From JANQQN01 sp964519665 (GTDB taxonomy: Bacteria; Myxococcota; Kuafuiibacteriia; Kuafuiibacteriales; Kuafuiibacteriaceae), in NCBI GenBank assembly GCA_964519665.1, contig CAZFIV010000024.1, forward strand, positions 13,322 to 77,321: a DNA stretch of 64,000 nt, in the 5' to 3' direction. A model generated the notes under the pieces. The model ran no database searches. It was not told the origin of the DNA and saw nothing but the letters and a program-made list of their open reading frames with translations. The position numbers and the translations under genes are program-made. Each line of letters opens with the position of its first letter. The first letter of the stretch is position 1. Of this stretch, positions 24,637 through 33,060 are shown piece by piece.

Positions 24637-26574
24637 GTGACGGACGTTTATGAAGTACCGCCCGAGATCGCTCAACAGGCCCACGTCAACGAAGCCCGAT
24701 ACCAAGAGATGTATAAGCAGTCTCTCGACGATCCGGAGGGCTTCTGGCGGTCGCAAATCTCTCGGCTGACGTGGTTCAAAGAGCCGACCAAGATCAAGGA
24801 CACTTCTTACGAAGGCGAGATTCGCATTCGATGGTTCGAGGACGGTGAGCTCAACGTCTGCTACAACTGCGTCGACCGGCACCTCGACCAGCGGGGAGAC
24901 CAGGTCGCTATCGTGTTCGAAGGCGACAGCCCCGACGTCGACGCGCACATCACCTATCGAGAAGTGCACGAGCAGGTGTGTCGACTCGCCAACGTTCTGC
25001 GTGATCGCGGCGTCCAAAAAGGCGACCGGGTCATGATCTACATGCCGATGATTCCCGAGGCCACTTACGCGATGTTGGCCTGCGCTCGGGTCGGCGCGGT
25101 TCACTCGGTGGTGTTCGGCGGCTTTTCGCCCGATGCGCTTGCCGACCGAGTCAAGGATGCTCAAGCGAAGCTCATCATCACCAGCGACGGCGGGCTACGC
25201 GGTGGCAAGGCGATCCCGTTGAAGGCGAACGTCGACGCGTCTCGAAAGAAGGTGGACTGGCCCGTCGAGGCTCTCGTTTTCCGTCATACGGGTATCGACG
25301 TCGACGTGGATGACCAGGTCGACTTTGACGCGCGAAAGCTGATGGCGGCCTCCTCTACGGAGTGCGAGCCCGAGCGAATGAACGCCGAAGACCCGCTCTT
25401 CATTTTGTACACCTCGGGCTCGACCGGCAAGCCGAAAGGCGTCCTGCACACGACGGGTGGTTATCTGCTTTACGCCGCGTTCACGCACGAGATCGTGTTC
25501 GACTACCACGACGGCGACATCTACTGGTGCACTGCCGACGTCGGCTGGGTCACCGGGCACAGCTATATCGTGTATGGGCCGTTGGCCAACGGCGCAACGA
25601 CGCTCGTCTTCGAGGGGGTCCCGACATATCCGACGCCGGCCCGCTTCTGGAACGTGGTCGACAAGCACAAGGTCAACATCTTCTATACCGCGCCGACGGC
25701 CATTCGCGCGCTCATGCGAGCCGGGGATGAAGTCGTCAAGAGCACGTCCCGCGCTTCGCTTCGCGTACTCGGCTCCGTCGGGGAGCCGATCAACCCGGAG
25801 GCATGGCGGTGGTACCATAGCGTCGTGGGTGACGGGCGCTGCCCGAGCGTCGTCTCGTTGTGGCAGACCGAGACCGGCGGATTCCTGATCTCTCCACTAC
25901 CCGGCGCGACGCGCCTGAAGCCCGGTTCGGCGACCCACCCGCTGTTCGGGGTGAAGCCCGAGCTGGTCGATTCGAATGGAGCGGTGCTGTCCGGGGCGAC
26001 CGAAGGCAACCTGGTCATCACCGACAGCTGGCCCGGGCAGATGCGGACCATCTTTGGTGACCACGAGCGTTTCAAGCAGACGTATTTCTCGACCTACCCA
26101 GGCAAGTACTTCACCGGCGACGGCGCTCGGCGCGACGCCGATGGGTTCTACTGGATCACGGGCCGAGTCGACGATGTCATCAACGTGTCGGGTCACCGAA
26201 TGGGCACCGCGGAAGTCGAGAGCTCGCTGGTGGCCCATCCCGCGGTCGCCGAGGCGGCGGTCGTCGGTTTTCCGCACGACATCAAGGGCCAAGGCATCTA
26301 CTGCTACGTGACCGTCAAAGACGGTATCGAGCCAAGTGAGCCGCTCCGGCAAGAGCTGGTCAACCACGTCCGCAAAGAGATCGGGGCGATCGCCAAACCC
26401 GATTTCATCCAGTGGGCACCGGGCCTTCCCAAGACCCGATCCGGGAAAATCATGCGACGAATCCTCCGGAAGATCGCGGCCAACGAGCATGGGGCTCTCG
26501 GCGACACGTCGACCTTGGCTGACCCGGCGGTGGTCGACGACCTGATCCGGCACCGCAAAGACAGTGGCCAGTAG
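24637..26574 (+). CDS. acs: Acetyl-CoA synthetase (AMP-forming)
   Basis: 645 residues, the usual length for Acs, which activates acetate to acetyl-CoA through acetyl-AMP in the cytoplasm. Seen: AMP-binding P-loop YTSGSTGKPKGV, the TADVGWVTGHSYIVYGPL acetate-pocket region with the conserved Trp later in SLWQTETGG, hinge ITGRVDDVINVSGHR, and the C-terminal KTRSGKIMRR whose Lys is the residue acetylated by Pat-type enzymes. Start choice rests on the strong ribosome binding site. It is preceded by a repeat-rich 475-bp gap and appears monocistronic. Confidence 0.97.
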   Translation: MTDVYEVPPEIAQQAHVNEARYQEMYKQSLDDPEGFWRSQISRLTWFKEPTKIKDTSYEGEIRIRWFEDGELNVCYNCVDRHLDQRGDQVAIVFEGDSPDVDAHITYREVHEQVCRLANVLRDRGVQKGDRVMIYMPMIPEATYAMLACARVGAVHSVVFGGFSPDALADRVKDAQAKLIITSDGGLRGGKAIPLKANVDASRKKVDWPVEALVFRHTGIDVDVDDQVDFDARKLMAASSTECEPERMNAEDPLFILYTSGSTGKPKGVLHTTGGYLLYAAFTHEIVFDYHDGDIYWCTADVGWVTGHSYIVYGPLANGATTLVFEGVPTYPTPARFWNVVDKHKVNIFYTAPTAIRALMRAGDEVVKSTSRASLRVLGSVGEPINPEAWRWYHSVVGDGRCPSVVSLWQTETGGFLISPLPGATRLKPGSATHPLFGVKPELVDSNGAVLSGATEGNLVITDSWPGQMRTIFGDHERFKQTYFSTYPGKYFTGDGARRDADGFYWITGRVDDVINVSGHRMGTAEVESSLVAHPAVAEAAVVGFPHDIKGQGIYCYVTVKDGIEPSEPLRQELVNHVRKEIGAIAKPDFIQWAPGLPKTRSGKIMRRILRKIAANEHGALGDTSTLADPAVVDDLIRHRKDSGQ

Positions 26575-26612
26575 TCACCCGGCTCCGAGGTTTTGGCCTG
26601 AGCGCCGCTGAG

Positions 26613-27845
26613 TCACTCGTCTTCGTCGGCTTCGTCAAGGCGGCCGGGGCGTTGGAAGGGCGCCCCGCGTCGCCGAGATGCGGGGCGCCCGGGCGAGACG
26701 ACCGTGGGTCCGCCCCGTCGGACGGGATGCGGGCGTTGAGGCGCAGCCGAGCCCGGCGGCGGCGCTGAGCTTCCCGGAGCCGGGTTGGCCTCCGAGAAGG
26801 CGCCTTCCTCCCGGGCCTTGGCGCGCGCTCGCGCCTCTAGGGCCGCTTTCTTGAGGGCGGCGACGCGTTCGGCTTTGGATAACGTGCGCGCCGGTTCGCT
26901 TTTTTTGGGGGCCGGCTCGGTGGTGCCCGTTCGACGAGTCCGGGTCGGTCTTGCTGCGGATGGTACGCCGTCCTTGCTCAGGTCGAATCGAACATCCTCA
27001 TCTACCGGCTTCGCTCGAACGACCGGGCGGCGAGCGGCGGGGCGAGCGGGCGACGGCGCCGGCGCGGTCTTCGGGGCCCGCCGCTCGACGGTGATCGCCC
27101 CCGTGGGCTGGTTGGTCGGTGCGGGGCGGGGACTGGAGGCAGCGGGTCGGCGCGACCTCGGGGCTGGAGCCGGCGGAGCCTCTTCGGTGAGTTTCTGCGC
27201 GAGATCGGCCGCCTCCGCCGGCGACCGGGAGCAGTCGGCCGGGCGTCGATGTGGGTCGGTCAGGTCGAGGCGCTCCCCGGCCAGGAGCATCATGAGCGTC
27301 TGAGGGCCGTGCTGCAGAGCGTACTCGGCTTCGGCCGCGTACACCGGGAGCAGCCACACCAAGTCGATGCCCTCGTCGTCGTTCAAGCCGATGCGGTGAA
27401 ACGACGGCACCAAAGTGAACGGAGGGACGAACAAGATGGCATCCATTCGGCAGAATGCCGCGAGCTCATCGCGGGCCCGAACGACATCGCCCAATCGAAC
27501 CGCCTCGTCGTTGGCCTCGGGGAACAGGGCGAATGAAGCGAGCAGCCGGCGGATGGGCTCCATATGAGCATCCGGCGGCTCTCGCTGGAGGATAACGAGG
27601 GCTTCGACGCGGCGCCCGTCGTTCATACGGAATTGTGATGCGCCGCAGGTCGCGAAGACGACCGGCGCTTCGGGGCCGCCGGGGGCGAAGTACGCCAGGT
27701 TCAGCGCGGCGATCGGGGAGCCCGGCAACGGACTGCCCGACACCTCGTACACGTCTTGCGGCGGCCCGAGGTGTTCGACCAGGTGCTTGCGCACGAGCAG
27801 GACCGTCGGGTTGTTGTCCAGGTCCACCGGAGCCGACGAAAGCAC
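26613..27845 (-). CDS. Suppressor-of-fused (SUFU) domain protein with basic disordered tail
   Basis: 410 residues. Residues 8-200 match the bacterial SUFU-like domain (VRKHLVEHLGPPQDVYE, VVFATCGASQFRM, VEALVILQ, then FTLVPSFHRIGLNDDEGIDLVWLLPVY, cited in part), found in immunity and signalling contexts. From about 210 to 410 the protein is rich in Pro, Ala, Arg and Lys, with a short charged helix (SKAERVAALKKAALEARARAKAREE, in part) and an acidic end. No toxin gene is adjacent, so an immunity role is not supported here. The tail could bind nucleic acid or acidic partners. It lies 65 bases downstream of the ASH/VWA lipoprotein gene on the same strand. Confidence 0.75.
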   Translation of the reverse strand: MLSSAPVDLDNNPTVLLVRKHLVEHLGPPQDVYEVSGSPLPGSPIAALNLAYFAPGGPEAPVVFATCGASQFRMNDGRRVEALVILQREPPDAHMEPIRRLLASFALFPEANDEAVRLGDVVRARDELAAFCRMDAILFVPPFTLVPSFHRIGLNDDEGIDLVWLLPVYAAEAEYALQHGPQTLMMLLAGERLDLTDPHRRPADCSRSPAEAADLAQKLTEEAPPAPAPRSRRPAASSPRPAPTNQPTGAITVERRAPKTAPAPSPARPAARRPVVRAKPVDEDVRFDLSKDGVPSAARPTRTRRTGTTEPAPKKSEPARTLSKAERVAALKKAALEARARAKAREEGAFSEANPAPGSSAPPPGSAAPQRPHPVRRGGPTVVSPGRPASRRRGAPFQRPGRLDEADEDE

Positions 27846-27910
27846 GGCGCTCGTGCTTTTTCAAAGGAGGAGGGGGGAGCTCGACCGGCCGGTGCTGGAG
27901 AGGTCGGGGA

Positions 27911-30900
27911 TCACAGACACTCCGGGGTGTATCGAACGGTGATCTCGGCGCCCGGCTCGGGCGTTGCGAACGGGGTGAAGTTGATGCTGTTGGCCGAGGA
28001 CTCGTACCGCCAGTTTGACGTGCCTCCCTGGCTGGTCGCCGGAATGGTGACCCCGTCGACCACGACTTCGACCGTCTGCCTGAGCGGCTGGTTCGACAAG
28101 AAGAAGCGCGACTTGAACCCGAAGGCGGTCGTCGAGAGTTCCTCGAGGGTACGGCTCCAGTCGCTGATGCAGATCTCCTGCCACACGCCGCCCGTACGCT
28201 GGGCCATCTCGACGTATCTTTCGCCCCCCTGGGTAGGGTCCAGGCTGCAGTTGGGCGGGGGCGGATCGCTGATCGGACCGCTGATCGCTGATGCCGAGAA
28301 TAGGTTCTCGTCCGGCTTCAGCGAAAGAAAGAAGCTCCGGTAGAAGTCGATGCTGCGCGGCGACTGCTCCGCGGCGTCCGAAACGAAGATGATCGAAAGC
28401 ACTGCTTCTGGGCGGAGGAAGCCCAAGTTGTCACTGAAGATGGTCGGCGGGCTCAAGGCCAAGTAAGCGGCTTCGAACCCCGACTCGTCGGCGGCGCCCC
28501 CGCCGGCCAGACTGCGGCACGAAACGTTGTTGGCAAAGACGGTCACGGGGTCCGGGGTTGTGTCCGGGGTGACGATCCGGGCCTGCTGCGGACCGTTTTC
28601 GGGGCACAGTCGTCCTTCCTCGTCGTCGATATCGGTCGTGGTCACCCCGAGCTGGTAATCGAGGGCTTGGGCCTGTGCGAACCGGATGAAGTCCTCGAAG
28701 TTCGAAGCGATGGCCGCCTGTTCATCCCCCATCGAGCCGGTGTGGTCGATGACGAACAGGATGTCGACCTGTGGCCGACCGAGTTGGGAGAACTCATCCA
28801 CCTGACGAGCGGCGACCTCACCCGACCCATCGAGGGAAACGATGTAGGTGTCGCTCGCGCCTTGGAACGTGGCGTCGATGACCACCGCACCGATGAAGTC
28901 CGACTCGGCATCGGCGCGGAAGCTCACGTCGAATTCGATCGTGCGGTTGACCCCCAGGGTAAGCGGGAACGTTGGGGCGCGAGTGATCTGAAAAGCGGTT
29001 TGCCCATCCGGTTGGTCGAGGCTGACGCCGTTGATCGTGGCCGGGGTCGAGCCCGTGTTGTCGATTCGGATGGTTCGGCTTCGGGACGAACACCCGACCT
29101 CGATGACCCCGAAATCGAGCTCCCTCGGAACGACCTGCAGGGTCTGTTCGGCCCCGACACCGAACAGAGGGACGCGGTTGAAGGGCGACTGGTCGCTCGA
29201 GATCGAGAACGCGATCGCGCCGTCGAATGACACCGAACTGTCCGGCGTGAACGCGACGGTGACGGCGTAGGCCGTGTTCGGCGGGATGATCTCCGATTCG
29301 ACGTCGCCGTCGACCAGGATGAACTGGGGGTCGGAGTCACGCTCGACGCGGACCGAGGTCAACAGGCAGTCCTCGGCGCCGACGTTCTGGATGGCGAACG
29401 AGCGGCGGAGGCTTCGGTCGCGCTGAACGACTCCGAACGACAAGGTTTCGGGCGACAACCGAAACTGGCACGGTGGCAGGTCGATGCCTTCACCGACCAG
29501 ACGAACCTCCGTTTCTCGTTCATCGGCGTCGTTGGAGGTGATGACCAGGGTCGACTCCACCGGTCCTTCGACGTCGGGCTCGAACTGGAGGGTGACCTCG
29601 ATGGCTTGACCGGGGTTGATCGGGTCGACGAGTTGAACGCCATCGGGGAGGGTGTACGAGAAGGCCCCGGTGTCCGCGGCATCGGGCTCGATGGTGAGCA
29701 GCTGGAGGGGCGACAGGCCGACGTTGGAGACCAGCAAGGTTCGGCGTGACGGGGCTACGGTCGCGGTGAGGCCAAAGTTGACGATCTGCGGGACCACCTC
29801 GATGTTCGGACCGCCCCCGGTGCCAAACAGCGGCACGTTGACTCGAGGGGTCGACGGGCTGTTGGTTTCGATGATCAGGGTGCCGCGGTCTTGGCCCAGG
29901 TCGTCGGGCCGGTAAGTCACAGTGACGTCGACCTGCTCGCCTTCATTGACCACCAAAATGCGAGGCGTCTCGAACTCGTAAGCGGCGGAGGACTCTTCGG
30001 ACAGGCGCCAGTTGGTGACCGTGACCAACTCGTTGGCAATGTTCTCGCAGCTCACAGACCGCTCCGCAGACGACTGGGGCGTGACCGCGCCGAAGTCGAG
30101 GTCGGTCGGCGAGCAGCGGAAGCCGCTGTCGACGCCGCGGCCCTCCACGCGAACCTGAACGTTACACAGGTCGTTGTTGCAGGCTCGGAGCACGAACGAC
30201 CCCCGTTCGGTGCGCTCTGCGACTTCCGGACGAAACTGAACGAGCATGGTCGTCTGCGCGCGCGCGGCGAGGTCGAACCGACCGTCTACGATGGCGTCGT
30301 CGGCCAGCTGAATGCAAAAGGGGGCGGGAGCGGTACGGTCGCTGCACAGTCGAACGTCGATCGGACCTTCACCAAGGCTGACCGTCGCATCGACATCACT
30401 GTCGTTTTGGATCTTCACTTGGACGGTCTTCGTGGTGCCGACCACCGTATTGCCAAAGTCTATCTCGTCGGGATCGACGACCAGCGGTGTGGCGACCCCG
30501 TTCGCGCGAACCTCGAGCCGCAGAACCGCTCCCGGGTCCGAATTGCTGGTGATGATCAACGTTCCGGTCGCTTCACCGAGGACCTCGGGTTCGAAGGAAA
30601 CGGTGAACGGGCGGGAGTTGTTGGGCGGGATGGCGGAGTCGTCGTTCGCGTCGGCGCCCAACTCGAAGTTTTCATCGAAGCCGCTTCCCGCCTCCGGCGC
30701 GATCTGGGTGATGACCAGGTTGGCTTCCCCATTGTTCTGCAGCAGGACGACTTGCTCCTCGCGCGTTCCCAGCTGGACGTTACCGAAATTGACGACAGCC
30801 GGGTCGAGCTCCAGCACGGGTGTCTGGACGTCGACGGTTGCACCTTCACCACAAGCCGACAGGGCGACGGTACCGAACACGAGGGCCACAAGAGCGCGGT

Positions 30901-30931
30901 TCTTGGTGGTCGATGGGAGCCTCAGCTGCAT
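27911..30931 (-). CDS. Lipoprotein with tandem ASH/choice-of-anchor D Ig-like domains and a VWA domain
   Basis: 1006 residues from ATG 30931; an upstream ATG at 31057 would put 42 residues before the signal peptide. Signal peptide with lipobox LSAC (Cys about residue 26) indicates a surface or periplasmic lipoprotein. From residue 35 to about 690 at least six ASPM/SPD-2/Hydin-type Ig domains repeat the pattern V-x-F-G-x-V-x-x-G with a later N-x-G/D-x-x-L (VVNFGNVQLGTREEQVVLLQ, EIDFGNTVVGT, DLDFGAVTPQS, IVNFGLTATVA, TLSFGVVQRDR, ELDFGVIEVGC). A von Willebrand A domain follows with MIDAS-type DILFVIDHTGSMGDE. A short beta-rich tail ends the protein. Adhesion or protein-protein interaction is the usual role of this architecture. 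Confidence 0.88.
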   Translation of the reverse strand: MQLRLPSTTKNRALVALVFGTVALSACGEGATVDVQTPVLELDPAVVNFGNVQLGTREEQVVLLQNNGEANLVITQIAPEAGSGFDENFELGADANDDSAIPPNNSRPFTVSFEPEVLGEATGTLIITSNSDPGAVLRLEVRANGVATPLVVDPDEIDFGNTVVGTTKTVQVKIQNDSDVDATVSLGEGPIDVRLCSDRTAPAPFCIQLADDAIVDGRFDLAARAQTTMLVQFRPEVAERTERGSFVLRACNNDLCNVQVRVEGRGVDSGFRCSPTDLDFGAVTPQSSAERSVSCENIANELVTVTNWRLSEESSAAYEFETPRILVVNEGEQVDVTVTYRPDDLGQDRGTLIIETNSPSTPRVNVPLFGTGGGPNIEVVPQIVNFGLTATVAPSRRTLLVSNVGLSPLQLLTIEPDAADTGAFSYTLPDGVQLVDPINPGQAIEVTLQFEPDVEGPVESTLVITSNDADERETEVRLVGEGIDLPPCQFRLSPETLSFGVVQRDRSLRRSFAIQNVGAEDCLLTSVRVERDSDPQFILVDGDVESEIIPPNTAYAVTVAFTPDSSVSFDGAIAFSISSDQSPFNRVPLFGVGAEQTLQVVPRELDFGVIEVGCSSRSRTIRIDNTGSTPATINGVSLDQPDGQTAFQITRAPTFPLTLGVNRTIEFDVSFRADAESDFIGAVVIDATFQGASDTYIVSLDGSGEVAARQVDEFSQLGRPQVDILFVIDHTGSMGDEQAAIASNFEDFIRFAQAQALDYQLGVTTTDIDDEEGRLCPENGPQQARIVTPDTTPDPVTVFANNVSCRSLAGGGAADESGFEAAYLALSPPTIFSDNLGFLRPEAVLSIIFVSDAAEQSPRSIDFYRSFFLSLKPDENLFSASAISGPISDPPPPNCSLDPTQGGERYVEMAQRTGGVWQEICISDWSRTLEELSTTAFGFKSRFFLSNQPLRQTVEVVVDGVTIPATSQGGTSNWRYESSANSINFTPFATPEPGAEITVRYTPECL

Positions 30932-31136
30932 TTCGTTCTTTCCCCTTGCTGGCGCGAGGATTGGACGCGTGAGGCCGAACACTACACAAAACGAACACTT
31001 TTGAAACGCGTCGGCCATGAGGCCCGCCAAAATCCCCGTTGCAGCTAGACTCGGCAAGGGTTATTGCTGACACACTCGCAACCTCTTTGCCGCCCCCGGC
31101 TCATCCGACCCTGTCCGATTCAGGGCCTTCTCATCC

Positions 31137-31247
31137 TCTCGGGATGAAGTAACGGATTCTCGGAGAGTCTCGGAGAGTCTCGGGATGAAGTAACGGATTC
31201 TTGGAGAGTCTCCGAGAGTCTCGGAGATTCTCGGGATGGAGTGACGG
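31137..31247. repeat. Nested direct repeats upstream of the ASH/VWA lipoprotein gene
   Basis: A 24-bp sequence beginning TCTCGGGATGAAGTAACGG occurs at 31137-31160 and 31178-31201, with a diverged third copy at 31229-31247. Between them a 10-bp GGAGAGTCTC unit recurs at 31162, 31172 and 31203, and with one change at 31213 and 31223. The spacing (41 and 51) differs by exactly one 10-bp unit. The 325-bp gap 30932-31256 also contains the lipoprotein gene's promoter region, with no other gene. Confidence 0.85.
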
Positions 31248-31256
31248 AGGTCGGCC

Positions 31257-32213
31257 TCAGCAGGTCTCGGCGATCTGGGCGAGGGTCGTCACTCTGCGCG
31301 CGTCGGCCATCCTCCGGAACAGCGACTGAAAGGCCTCCCGCTTGTGCCGGTACGGTACCCGGAGGTCGGGCTGAGCGGCCGAGAGGTCGGGGGGAATGTC
31401 GGCGTCGGTCGCGTCGAGCAGATCGATCGCGTGCATTTCGAAGTTGAAGACGGGGAGGAGGCGTAGGGCCTGGGAGAGCAAGCGGTCCCGCAACCAGGGG
31501 GGCAGCATGACCCAGCTGGTGCCGATCAGCGGGAGTCGACTCCACGGCGTCACGGCCATCGGAATCTCCACCAAGCCGCGGTCGGTCGGGCGCCACGCGG
31601 CCGCGGGTTGGAAGCGGTACGGGCGCAGGGGGCCCGCGAACTGCAGAGGATGCCCAACGATCGATGCGGAGGGTCTTCCGAGCCAGGCGTAGCGGCCGAT
31701 GGCGCCGGCGCGAGCCGCCCAGTATGCCGGCGCAGGCAACAGGGAAGAATCGTACGTGTACCCTCGTCGCACCAGCACGTTGAGGAGCGCCGGCGACACG
31801 TTGTACCCGGGCGCTCGAAAGCCGACTACGCGCTCGGCCTCCCGTTCGTCCCGCGGGCCTCCGAGGAGGGGCGAGAGGGCGTCTTCCGCGCGAGCCAAAT
31901 CCGCTTCGATCGTCGCCTCGTCGTAAGTGCTCAGCCGATAGTCGTGGGCGTGCGAGTGGTTCGCGATCTCGCAGCCCTCTGCACCCCGGAAGGCCTCAGG
32001 GTAGCGCGCCGCGTCCTTTCCGATGAGAAACAGGGTGGCGGGGACGCCGACCTCGTCGAGCAGTTCAAAGAATCGAGGCAGAGCGGTGTGGTAGATGGGT
32101 TCCCGCGCCGCAAGGTCGCCGGATGGGTTGACGCCGGTCGACCTCAACCCGTGGATCGCCCGGTAGAAGTGGAGCGAATCGACATCGATCGTGATGGCGG
32201 CGAGATCGTTCAC
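31257..32213 (-). CDS. Polysaccharide deacetylase (NodB-homology, CE4-like)
   Basis: 318 residues. The NodB fold is visible: ITIDVDS corresponds to motif 1 (TFDD in the family), VPATLFLIGKDA is the next strand, NHSHAHDYRLS is motif 2 (H-S-x-x-H metal site), and VVGFRAPGYNVS is motif 3 (R-x-P-Y). The metal-binding Asp and both His are present, so deacetylation of an N-acetylated sugar is plausible. Members with an ITIDVDS start often act in exopolysaccharide clusters. Its start overlaps the preceding glycosyltransferase stop by four bases, so they share an operon. Confidence 0.88.
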   Translation of the reverse strand: MNDLAAITIDVDSLHFYRAIHGLRSTGVNPSGDLAAREPIYHTALPRFFELLDEVGVPATLFLIGKDAARYPEAFRGAEGCEIANHSHAHDYRLSTYDEATIEADLARAEDALSPLLGGPRDEREAERVVGFRAPGYNVSPALLNVLVRRGYTYDSSLLPAPAYWAARAGAIGRYAWLGRPSASIVGHPLQFAGPLRPYRFQPAAAWRPTDRGLVEIPMAVTPWSRLPLIGTSWVMLPPWLRDRLLSQALRLLPVFNFEMHAIDLLDATDADIPPDLSAAQPDLRVPYRHKREAFQSLFRRMADARRVTTLAQIAETC

Positions 32214-32980
32214 CGGTTTTGGATGCGGATGACGTACACGAGCTGCGCGATGTTCTGAAGCACCCGGGGAACTCGCTTGGCGAGCCGAACCGAGGGTTCG
32301 CGCTTTTCCACGAGGTTCAACGGGATCTCGACCAGCCGCAGGCCCGTGCGCTCCGCTCGAATGACCAACTCGCTGGCGAACATGTCACGGTCGACCACAC
32401 ACTGTCGAACGACGGGCAGCAGCGCGGCGCGACGAAACGCTTTGAGCCCGTGGGTGTCGGTACCCCGAAATCCGAGGGTCAGCCGGAGCATTCCGTTGAT
32501 GATCCGAGTGGCGGCGCGACGGCCGAATGGCCGGCGGTCGCGGGCGCCGGGCATGACTTTGCTTCCGACGACGAGGTCGAAGCCCCCGTCATCACCGACC
32601 AGAAGCTCAAGCGCGCGCCGATGAAAGTCGACGTCGCAGATGTCGATCTCGTCGCAGCACACGTACTGGCCGCGGGCGGCTTCGATCCCTGCCCGCAGGG
32701 CCGCGCCGTAGTTGGGTTCAGGCGACCGAAGCAGCCGAACGTTGGCGAACGTGTCGCAGAGCTCTTCCGCGAGCGCGACCGTCTCGTCGGTCGAGCCGTT
32801 TTCGGCGATGATGATCTCGAAGCTGCGGCCGACCTTTTGGAATCGGGCACGGAGCTCGCGGATGGAGCCCTCGATGATCGGGCCTTCGTTATGCACGGGG
32901 ATGATGATCGAGACGTCGGGAACCCCCAGGGACGCCGTCGCCGGGGCGGATCCATCGGTGGCTGTCGGGTGCGCGCGCAT
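32210..32980 (-). CDS. Family 2 glycosyltransferase (dolichyl-phosphate mannose synthase-like)
   Basis: 256 residues with a GT-A fold: VSIIIPVHNEGPIIE, IIAENGSTDETVALAEEL (key parts), and a C-C-D-E-I-D-I-C-D segment in place of the DxD. The mid-region FRGTDTHGLKAFRR and the ending are typical of polyprenyl-phosphate sugar synthases. No transmembrane tail is visible, so it probably works at the membrane surface. It is translationally coupled to the deacetylase gene. The product may be a polyprenyl-linked sugar later used by GT-C enzymes such as those at 16107-21510, which is inference. Confidence 0.88.
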   Translation of the reverse strand: MRAHPTATDGSAPATASLGVPDVSIIIPVHNEGPIIEGSIRELRARFQKVGRSFEIIIAENGSTDETVALAEELCDTFANVRLLRSPEPNYGAALRAGIEAARGQYVCCDEIDICDVDFHRRALELLVGDDGGFDLVVGSKVMPGARDRRPFGRRAATRIINGMLRLTLGFRGTDTHGLKAFRRAALLPVVRQCVVDRDMFASELVIRAERTGLRLVEIPLNLVEKREPSVRLAKRVPRVLQNIAQLVYVIRIQNR

Positions 32981-33060
32981 AACGAATCGAACCGTAAGGC
33001 TTGCAGCTTTTTGTGGTCAGCTCCAGCGAACTCTGGCCGGTGAGCCTCGGATGATGATCA

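Noticed and set aside
31137..31247. Possible CRISPR array
   Set aside because: The repeats are nested and the intervening segments are themselves repeats, not unique spacers; no cas gene is nearby.
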